From Cypionkella sp. (lineage in GTDB: Bacteria; Pseudomonadota; Alphaproteobacteria; Rhodobacterales; Rhodobacteraceae), in contig JAGPBG010000032.1 in assembly GCA_018063485.1 (NCBI GenBank), positions 1 to 11,380 of the forward strand: a stretch of DNA of 11,380 nucleotides, read 5' to 3'. This document shows positions 7,518 through 11,380 of this stretch, one piece after another. Below the pieces are notes generated by a model. It ran no database searches. It saw nothing but the letters and a program-made list of their open reading frames with translations, and was not told the origin of the DNA. Made by a program: the position numbers and the translations under genes. How positions within the stretch are numbered: position 1 is the stretch's first letter; every line of letters begins with the position of its first letter.

Positions 7518-8282
7518 CTAGTTGATCAGCGTCGGCTTCAACGGATGGGTCACATTCGACGGCATCACCCCCAACCGCCGCGCAAGTTCGGCATAGACAT
7601 CGGCCAAAGGCCCCGGTTCTGCCAGTGGTGCGCCATCGCCCTTGTCACCAAGGCCGCGCAGATCCCAAAGGGTGCAACTGTCCGGGCTGATCTCATCGGC
7701 CACGATCAGGCGCATGAAATCGCCCTCCCAGATCCGGCCAACTTCGATGCGAAAATCCGCCAGACGCACGCCCACGCCCAGCATGACACCCGACATGAAA
7801 TCATTCACCCGCAAAGCCAGGGCGATCATATCATCCAGATCCTGCTGGCTGGCCCAGCCAAAGGCCACGATATGCTCTTCGGCCACCAGGGGCGAGGACA
7901 GCCGGTCATCCATATAGTAATATTCTACAATCGGGCGCGGCAGCGGCGTGCCTTCGGGAATGCCCAACCGCTCGGTCAAACCACCTGCTGCAAAATTGCG
8001 CACCACGATTTCCAACGGAATGATCTCGGCCATCCGCACCAATTGCTCGCGCATGTTGATGCGGCGGATAAAATGCGTGGGCACACCGATCGCGTTCAGC
8101 CCGTTCATGAAGAACTCCGAAAGACGGTTGTTCAGCACGCCTTTCCCTTCAATGGCGGCGGGCTTGGCATCTTCGGCGGTGGGGCGGCTGTCGTCTTTGA
8201 AATACTGAATCAGCGTTCCCGGCTCTGGCCCTTCGTAAAGGATCTTGGCCTTGCCCTCGTAAACCTTCTTGCGCCGCGCCAT
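7518..8282 (-). CDS. purC: Phosphoribosylaminoimidazole-succinocarboxamide (SAICAR) synthase PurC, divergent
   Basis: A 254-residue cytoplasmic enzyme expected to couple CAIR and aspartate with ATP hydrolysis to give SAICAR. Family landmarks: [13 protein letters not shown] at the N-terminus, YFKDD (27-31), [29 protein letters not shown] (87-100), FGWASQQD (141-148), [16 protein letters not shown] (192-207) and ARRLGV near the end. Several normally conserved spots deviate: DDSRPTAED replaces the D-x-[TS]-A-F segment, the RNxAAGS signature ends GG (100-101), LVDFK is LADFR (174-178), and the region normally reading MDKDRFR is [12 protein letters not shown]. The ATG at 8282 has GGAG five bases upstream; an ATG at 8285 immediately precedes it, and the frame stays open to 8429 without family similarity. 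First gene of the purC-purS-purQ block, so likely functional in context, but it may be a specialised paralogue. Confidence 0.9.
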   Translation of the reverse strand: MARRKKVYEGKAKILYEGPEPGTLIQYFKDDSRPTAEDAKPAAIEGKGVLNNRLSEFFMNGLNAIGVPTHFIRRINMREQLVRMAEIIPLEIVVRNFAAGGLTERLGIPEGTPLPRPIVEYYYMDDRLSSPLVAEEHIVAFGWASQQDLDDMIALALRVNDFMSGVMLGVGVRLADFRIEVGRIWEGDFMRLIVADEISPDSCTLWDLRGLGDKGDGAPLAEPGPLADVYAELARRLGVMPSNVTHPLKPTLIN

Positions 8283-8302
8283 CATCGCTCCGATCCAAAG
8301 GG

Positions 8303-8327
8303 AAAAGGGGGCGGCGTTGCGGCCCCC
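8303..8327 (-). promoter_or_regulatory. Terminator-like hairpin in the purC leader (possible attenuator)
   Basis: On the - strand GGGGGC (plus-strand 8322-8327) pairs with GCCCCC (8307-8312) around nine bases that can add two pairs, followed by TTTT (8303-8306) and CCC. It lies between the predicted purC promoter and start codon, about 20 bases before the ATG. A GC-rich stem plus short T-run inside a leader is the form of an intrinsic terminator or attenuator; the T-run is short, so termination would be partial. Confidence 0.4.
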
Positions 8328-8336
8328 CACCCATTC

Positions 8337-8356
8337 CCTTGGCCTATAGTCCAAGG
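8337..8356. promoter_or_regulatory. Inverted repeat around the purC -10 box, candidate operator
   Basis: CCTTGG (8337-8342) and CCAAGG (8351-8356) are perfect reverse complements separated by eight bases that contain the predicted purC -10 hexamer (8343-8348). A protein bound here would block polymerase. No regulator can be named from the sequence. Confidence 0.35.
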
Positions 8357-8371
8357 CACCCCGCACGGCAA
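8343..8371 (-). promoter_or_regulatory. Predicted sigma-70-type promoter for purC-purS-purQ
   Basis: Read on the - strand: -35 TTGCCG (8366-8371), exactly 17 bases, then -10 TATAGG (8343-8348); each hexamer matches consensus at four of six positions. Transcription would start near 8336, leaving a leader of about 54 bases before the purC ATG at 8282. It lies in the divergent gap with the zeta-subunit gene. Confidence 0.45.
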
Positions 8372-8413
8372 GGCAAGACGGAGCGAGCCGAACGCTGCAA
8401 TCACGGTTAGCAC

Positions 8414-8442
8414 TTGAAGCCGCGGCCATCTGTGGGCATATG
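8414..8442 (+). promoter_or_regulatory. Weak candidate promoter for the zeta-subunit gene
   Basis: TTGAAG (8414-8419), 17 bases, CATATG (8437-8442). The -35 matches four of six and the -10 three of six positions. It sits about 35 bases before the start codon in the divergent promoter region shared with purC. Confidence 0.3.
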
Positions 8443-8476
8443 GAACCAACAGACGCCGCAGCAGAGGGGCCAGCGC

Positions 8477-8791
8477 ATGACCACTTTTGACGATCGCGAA
8501 AATGCTTTTGAAAGCAAATACGCCCATGATTCGGAGATGCAGTTCCGCGCCGAAGCCCGCCGCAACAAGCTGCTGGGCCTTTGGGCAGCCGATCTGCTGG
8601 GCAAAACCGGCGATGACGCTGCCGCCTATGCGATGGAAGTTGTGACGGCCGATTTCGAAGAAGCGGGCAGCGAAGATGTGGTGCGCAAAGTGGCTGCCGA
8701 CCTTGGTGCCAGATCCAGCCCCGAGGCGATCCGCGCCAAACTGGCAGAATTGACCCCCATCGCCAAAGCCCAATTGATGAGCGAGATCTGA
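8477..8791 (+). CDS. F1-ATPase inhibitor subunit zeta (DUF1476 family)
   Basis: A 104-residue, charged, mostly helical soluble protein beginning [18 protein letters not shown], followed by [28 protein letters not shown] (25-52) and [14 protein letters not shown] (59-72). This is the pattern of the alphaproteobacterial DUF1476 family, whose Paracoccus denitrificans member is the zeta subunit: its N-terminal helix enters the F1 catalytic interface and blocks wasteful ATP hydrolysis, acting like mitochondrial IF1. Length and conserved N-terminus are full, so inhibitory function is likely, though it varies between species. The ATG at 8477 has GAGGGG at 8464-8469, seven bases away; the frame upstream of it adds nothing recognisable. 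The gene is divergent from purC and ends in its own terminator, so it is probably a single-gene unit. No ATP synthase genes are nearby. Confidence 0.9.
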   Translation: MTTFDDRENAFESKYAHDSEMQFRAEARRNKLLGLWAADLLGKTGDDAAAYAMEVVTADFEEAGSEDVVRKVAADLGARSSPEAIRAKLAELTPIAKAQLMSEI

Positions 8792-8815
8792 ACCGCCAAC
8801 ACTTGCCGCATTTTC

Positions 8816-8842
8816 AGGCCGCCCCCAACCGGGCGGCCTTTT
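8816..8842 (+). terminator. Intrinsic terminator of the zeta-subunit gene
   Basis: GGCCGCCC (8817-8824) pairs perfectly with GGGCGGCC (8831-8838) across six bases, and A8816-T8839 can extend the stem. TTTT follows at 8839-8842. It begins 25 bases after the stop codon. A classic strong terminator. Confidence 0.9.
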
Positions 8843-8890
8843 GCATTTGGCCCCCACATGCGCCATATTCAACATGACCATGCAGATTAT

Positions 8891-8909
8891 CGGTTTGCCT
8901 CCGGTTTGC
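8891..8909 (+). repeat. Direct repeat with 11-base period upstream of the homocysteine methyltransferase
   Basis: CGGTTTGC occurs at 8891-8898 and again at 8902-8909, about 50 bases before the start codon at 8959. One-helical-turn spacing would place two protein contacts on the same face of DNA. No good promoter hexamers were found in 8843-8958, so the promoter for this gene is unresolved. Confidence 0.35.
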
Positions 8910-8958
8910 AGCCGTGGCACATCGAAAGACTGATTTTCCCACAGCCCGAGGTTGCCCG

Positions 8959-9975
8959 ATGTCGCTTGACGCTTTGTCCAAACTGCTCGCAAGCCGCGAC
9001 TGGCTTCTGGCCGATGGGGCCACCGGTACCAACCTGTTCAACATGGGGCTTGAATCGGGCGAACCGCCCGAATTCTGGAACACTGACAAGCCCGACAACA
9101 TTCGCACCCTCTATCGTGGTGCGGTTGAGGCCGGATCTGACATCTTTCTGACCAACACCTTCGGCGGCAACGCCAGCCGACTGAAACTGCATCAGGCCCA
9201 GGGCCGCGTGCGCGAATTGAACCGCATCGGCGCCAGCCTTGCGCGTGAAATCGCCGATGCCGCAGGCCGCCCGGTGGTGGTGGCAGGCTCGGTTGGTCCT
9301 ACCGGCGAGATTTTCGAACCCATGGGCACTCTCACCCATTCCGCCGCCGTCGAGATGTTCCACGAACAGGCCGAGGGCCTGAAAGAAGGCGGTGCCGACG
9401 TGCTTTGGGTGGAAACCATCTCTGCCCCCGAAGAATACAAGGCCGCCGCCGAGGCCGCGCGCCTTGCCGGAATGCCATGGTGCGGCACCATGAGTTTTGA
9501 CACCGCCGGTCGCACCATGATGGGCATGACCTCGGCCGGAATGGCAGAAATGGTCGCGGGCCTTGCCAATCCGCCGCTGGCCTTTGGCGCCAACTGCGGC
9601 GTCGGCGCCTCAGACCTGATGCGCACGATGCTGGGCTTTGCCTCTGCCCAGCCCGCCCTGCCACTGATCGCCAAGGGCAATGCAGGGATTCCGAAATACC
9701 ACGACGGCCATATCCATTACGATGGCACACCGGAATTGATGGCCGAATACGCCGTTCTCGCCCGTGATGCGGGTGTGCGCATCATCGGCGGTTGCTGCGG
9801 CACCATGCCCGAACATCTGCGCGCCATGCATGCCGCCCTGAACTCCCGCCCCCGTGGCCCGGTGCCGTCGCTTGCGGAGATCACCGGCAAACTCGGCGCG
9901 TTTTCCTCGGCCTCCGATGGTACCGGCGACACCTCGGGCGATCCAAAACGCGAACGTCGGGGGCGCCGGGGGTAG
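8959..9975 (+). CDS. bmt: Homocysteine S-methyltransferase (BHMT/MetH N-domain family), probable split-MetH component
   Basis: A 338-residue cytoplasmic TIM-barrel methyltransferase that makes methionine from homocysteine. Visible: LLADGATGTNLF at 16-27 (the barrel-start DGAxGT motif), LTNTFGGNASRL at 64-75, the first Zn ligand C213 in FGANCGVG, and the paired ligands C279-C280 in IIGGCCGTMPEHL. These three cysteines bind the zinc that activates homocysteine. The last 25 residues are Ser/Gly/Asp then Arg-rich (ending RERRGRRG) and look disordered. The ATG at 8959 is preceded by GAGG (8948-8951), seven to eight bases away; an in-frame start at 8914 would add 15 residues unlike the family. Databases usually label this protein betaine-homocysteine methyltransferase, but the corrinoid protein downstream suggests it takes the methyl group from methylcobalamin. 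The exact methyl donor is inferred. Confidence 0.92.
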   Translation: MSLDALSKLLASRDWLLADGATGTNLFNMGLESGEPPEFWNTDKPDNIRTLYRGAVEAGSDIFLTNTFGGNASRLKLHQAQGRVRELNRIGASLAREIADAAGRPVVVAGSVGPTGEIFEPMGTLTHSAAVEMFHEQAEGLKEGGADVLWVETISAPEEYKAAAEAARLAGMPWCGTMSFDTAGRTMMGMTSAGMAEMVAGLANPPLAFGANCGVGASDLMRTMLGFASAQPALPLIAKGNAGIPKYHDGHIHYDGTPELMAEYAVLARDAGVRIIGGCCGTMPEHLRAMHAALNSRPRGPVPSLAEITGKLGAFSSASDGTGDTSGDPKRERRGRRG

Positions 9976-10100
9976 CTCTGGGGTTGCCCCGACTTTCTGG
10001 TTAAACCCCAATTGATCTCTGGCCGGAGACCATACAAATCGCGGCACAGCGCGGGTCTGCAATGTTCCATCCCCAACCGGACCAGTGCCACTTGAAACAC

Positions 10101-10191
10101 GCCCGCCACCACTTGCGCCAGCATCAGCCGCACCTCGATCCCCGCAGATCTCTGCGCCGTGCGGCTGAAATACCGATTTGGGCAGATCGAT
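10101..10191 (-). pseudogene. Possible remnant of an IS110-family transposase
   Basis: In one - strand frame bases 10191-10156 encode IDLPKSVFQPHG, close to the N-terminal D-x-A-K-x-x-F-x-x-H-G pattern of IS110-family transposases (typical wording IDLAKSVFQVHG). In another - frame, 10142-10101 encode GIEVRLMLAQVVAG, resembling the GHEVRLM...V segment that normally lies about 50 residues further along. The two pieces are only 13 bases apart and in different frames, so a deletion and frameshift would be needed. No flanking ends or target duplication were recognised. The similarity is short and from memory; chance is possible. Confidence 0.3.
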
Positions 10192-10208
10192 TCGAAGTGC
10201 CCAAATCG
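10174..10208. repeat. Perfect 11-bp inverted repeat
   Basis: CGATTTGGGCA (10174-10184) and TGCCCAAATCG (10198-10208) are exact reverse complements around 13 bases that contain ATCGAT and TTCGAA. It could form a stable hairpin in either RNA or serve as a dyad operator. One arm lies within the transposase-like patch. No T-run follows on either strand. Confidence 0.6.
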
Positions 10209-10345
10209 CTATGTGGATGTCAGTTGTTGCCGTGTTGGTCGATGACAGCGCCGGCAAGGCACATCGCGATGCCGTTGGAGGCGGAACCATCCACACACTC
10301 TGGGAAGGCCCCACCCGAACCAGTCCCTTTGCGGCCATATGCTGC

Positions 10346-10384
10346 GCGCTTGCGTTGTCGCTGGCCCCGCGCTCACGCAAGCGC
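10346..10384. repeat. 10-bp inverted repeat upstream of the corrinoid gene, extendable
   Basis: GCGCTTGCGT (10346-10355) and ACGCAAGCGC (10375-10384) are perfect reverse complements separated by 19 bases. Allowing a two-base bulge, the stem extends to 13 pairs (10341-10355 with 10375-10387). It ends about 15 bases before the TTGACT box at 10401. Confidence 0.5.
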
Positions 10385-10400
10385 AGCTCCGGTCGCAGGG

Positions 10401-10429
10401 TTGACTATAGATGATTCACCCCTCAAACT
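10401..10429 (+). promoter_or_regulatory. Candidate promoter for the corrinoid protein gene
   Basis: TTGACT (10401-10406) matches the -35 consensus at five of six positions. At 17-base spacing the -10 is CAAACT (10424-10429), only three of six. The predicted start near 10436 gives a leader of about 137 bases that begins with the 10436-10472 hairpin. Confidence 0.3.
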
Positions 10430-10435
10430 TGGAAC

Positions 10436-10472
10436 GTAAGGGGAACAATTCCATGAGATATATCACCCTTAC
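10436..10472 (+). repeat. Inverted repeat in the presumed leader of the corrinoid protein gene
   Basis: GTAAGGG (10436-10442) and CCCTTAC (10466-10472) are reverse complements separated by 23 bases. A small alternative stem GGAA/TTCC (10442-10445, 10449-10452) lies at the inner edge and shares base 10442. The element lies about 100 bases before the start codon. It does not match any riboswitch class I recognise. Confidence 0.4.
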
Positions 10473-10572
10473 CCGCCCTCTGTCGGCTTTCACCCGGCGT
10501 ATGTCGTAATTCGAAAAGTCCTGATGTCGCTTTCATATCATTGACGAGGTAATCGCCCAAGGAGTGCCCAAC

Positions 10573-11271
10573 ATGGCCGACGACGAAGAAATCATCCTCT
10601 CTGAACTTTCCGACGATGAGCTTGTGCTGCAAATGCACGACGACCTCTATGACGGTTTGAAGGAAGAGATCGAAGAAGGCGTGAACATTCTGATCGCGCG
10701 TGGCTGGGCACCTTATGATGTGCTGACCAAGGCTCTGGTCGCCGGCATGACCATCGTCGGCGCCGACTTCCGCGATGGCATCCTGTTTGTGCCGGAAGTC
10801 CTGCTTGCCGCCAACGCAATGAAAGGTGGCATGTTCATCCTCAAGCCGCTGTTGATCGCCACCGGCGCACCGCGCATGGGCAAAATGGTGATCGGCACTG
10901 TCAAAGGCGACATCCATGATATCGGCAAGAACCTTGTCGGCATGATGATGGAAGGCGCGGGCTTTGAGGTCAAAGACCTTGGCATAAACAACTCGGTTGA
11001 AAAATACCTGGCGGCACTGGAATCCGAACAGCCCGATATCCTCGGCATGTCGGCCTTGTTGACCACCACCATGCCCTATATGAAAGTTGTGATCGACACG
11101 CTGAAAGAAAAAGGGATGCGCGATGATTACATCGTGCTGGTCGGCGGCGCGCCTCTGAATGAGGAATTCAGCAAGGCCATCGGTGCCGACGCCTATTGCC
11201 GCGATGCCGCTGTTGCTGTGGAAACCGCCAAGCAATATGTCTCCCGCAAGCACAATCGCCCCCACGTCTGA
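10573..11271 (+). CDS. Corrinoid (methylcobalamin)-binding protein, probable split-MetH component
   Basis: A 232-residue cytoplasmic protein with the two-part architecture of MetH cobalamin modules. A helical cap domain (about 10-95) includes FVPEVLLAANAMKGGM (72-87), which covers the methyl face of the cofactor. A Rossmann-like B12-binding domain (about 100-225) contains D113-x-H115-x-x-G118 in KGDIHDIGKNLV, where H115 is the lower axial ligand of base-off cobalamin, then GMSALLTTTM (158-167) and LVGGAPL (189-195). Related corrinoid proteins serve methylamine or methanol methyltransferases (MtbC/MtmC/MtaC types), but the homocysteine methyltransferase gene just upstream favours a methionine synthase role: methyl carriage from methyltetrahydrofolate to homocysteine. 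The ATG at 10573 has AAGGAG (10559-10564) eight bases away; an in-frame GTG at 10564 overlaps the Shine-Dalgarno and is unlikely. A strong terminator follows. Confidence 0.93.
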   Translation: MADDEEIILSELSDDELVLQMHDDLYDGLKEEIEEGVNILIARGWAPYDVLTKALVAGMTIVGADFRDGILFVPEVLLAANAMKGGMFILKPLLIATGAPRMGKMVIGTVKGDIHDIGKNLVGMMMEGAGFEVKDLGINNSVEKYLAALESEQPDILGMSALLTTTMPYMKVVIDTLKEKGMRDDYIVLVGGAPLNEEFSKAIGADAYCRDAAVAVETAKQYVSRKHNRPHV

Positions 11272-11311
11272 GGGCCAGTTTCCTGATACTTCATCATGGA
11301 AAATTGATCTG

Positions 11312-11337
11312 GCCCCGGACTTGCTCCGGGGCTTTTT
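11312..11337 (+). terminator. Intrinsic terminator after the corrinoid protein gene
   Basis: GCCCCGGA (11312-11319) pairs perfectly with TCCGGGGC (11325-11332) around a five-base loop and is followed by TTTTT (11333-11337). It starts 40 bases after the stop codon. Textbook form, and only 32 bases before the next start codon. Confidence 0.92.
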
Positions 11338-11369
11338 CGTCACCACGTAAAGAGGAGGGAGGAACTGCC

Positions 11370-11380
11370 ATGCCACTACC
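11370..11380 (+). CDS. Start of an unidentified downstream gene (truncated by window end)
   Basis: ATG at 11370 is preceded by a purine-rich GAGGAGGGAGG stretch (11352-11362) with the last GGAGG seven bases away, a very strong ribosome binding site. Only MPL and part of a fourth codon (Pro) are visible, so function cannot be assigned. Its position suggests it could belong to the methionine synthase cluster. Confidence 0.6.

Larger units (their letters stand above)
9976..10572. other. 597-base gap between the two split-MetH genes: inverted repeats and a possible transposon relic
   Basis: No intact gene could be supported. Open frames here (for example + 10062-10439, 78 residues from 10178, and a - frame running into the methyltransferase gene) lack Shine-Dalgarno sequences and recognisable domains. 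The gap holds a 7-bp inverted repeat just after the methyltransferase stop (TGGGGTT 9979-9985, AACCCCA 10004-10010, no T-run), a near-palindrome CGCAGA-TC-TCTGCG (10143-10156), a perfect 11-bp inverted repeat (10174-10208), a 10-bp inverted repeat (10346-10384), a TTGACT -35-like box (10401-10406) and a 7-bp inverted repeat (10436-10472). On the - strand 10101-10191 resembles parts of an IS110-family transposase. An ancient insertion that separated two formerly closer genes is one explanation. Confidence 0.5.

Noticed and set aside
6564..8417. 617-residue + strand open frame opposite purQ, purS and purC
   Set aside because: It runs antisense to three clearly recognisable pur genes, is rich in His/Gln/Arg/Pro as expected from a complement of GC-biased codons, and shows no domain.
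8283..8429. N-terminal extension of PurC to 8429
   Set aside because: It would place the predicted promoter and leader hairpin inside the coding region, and the added residues are unlike PurC.
10016..10100. Cobalamin riboswitch, prompted by CCGGAGACC (10023-10031) and GTGCCACTTG (10086-10095)
   Set aside because: The two B12-box-like pieces are in the wrong order for a riboswitch on the + strand, the box lacks the TGCC end, and no other conserved core segments are visible.
10062..10439. Small + strand genes in the gap (125 and 78 residues)
   Set aside because: No Shine-Dalgarno before the starts, no recognisable domain, composition rich in Arg/Pro/His, and they overlap inverted repeats and an opposite-strand transposase-like patch.
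10423..11376. 317-residue - strand open frame opposite the corrinoid gene
   Set aside because: It covers the strongly supported B12-binding protein and its terminator in antisense.
1..11380. Phage, defence, CRISPR or integrated mobile island
   Set aside because: Nearly all genes are conserved housekeeping functions with uniform codon style; the only mobile-element hint is a short degraded patch near 10101-10191.

Overview
The window looks like chromosomal DNA from an alphaproteobacterium of the order Rhodobacterales (Rhodobacter/Paracoccus/Roseobacter type). The evidence is the GC-rich coding bias, a DUF1476 protein matching the F1-ATPase zeta inhibitor known from Paracoccus, an RNase E with a long S1 insertion and a C-terminal GWW motif, a purC-purS-purQ block, and a homocysteine methyltransferase near a separate corrinoid protein, an arrangement associated with the split methionine synthase of this order. 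No phage, CRISPR array, rRNA or tRNA is visible.

Layout. A small TusA-type sulfurtransferase gene (19-237, +) converges on rne (288-2915, -), with a GC-rich hairpin between them. A 409-base gap upstream of rne is probably its leader and holds two strong hairpins. Upstream on the same strand come dctD (3325-4662) and dctB (4673-6430), a C4-dicarboxylate-type two-component system, then purQ (6477-7145), purS (7200-7439) and purC (7518-8282). The pur genes appear to start from a promoter at 8343-8371. Its -10 lies inside an inverted repeat, and its leader carries a terminator-like hairpin.

The + strand arm starts at 8477 with the zeta-subunit gene and its own strong terminator. It continues with a homocysteine S-methyltransferase (8959-9975), a 597-base gap, a corrinoid-binding protein (10573-11271), a strong terminator and the first codons of another gene (11370 onward). 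The two enzymes correspond to the homocysteine and cobalamin modules of MetH. They probably work with a methyltetrahydrofolate-binding protein and a reactivation factor encoded outside the window. The gap between them is unusual: it contains several long inverted repeats and, on the - strand, a short patch resembling a broken IS110-family transposase.

Most noteworthy points: (1) the DctD-like regulator has lost the GAFTGA loop that contacts sigma-54 and has a swapped Walker B acidic pair; (2) PurC deviates from its family at several conserved positions; (3) methionine synthase is split; (4) regulatory structures lie in front of purC and rne. Most of the window is otherwise ordinary housekeeping DNA.
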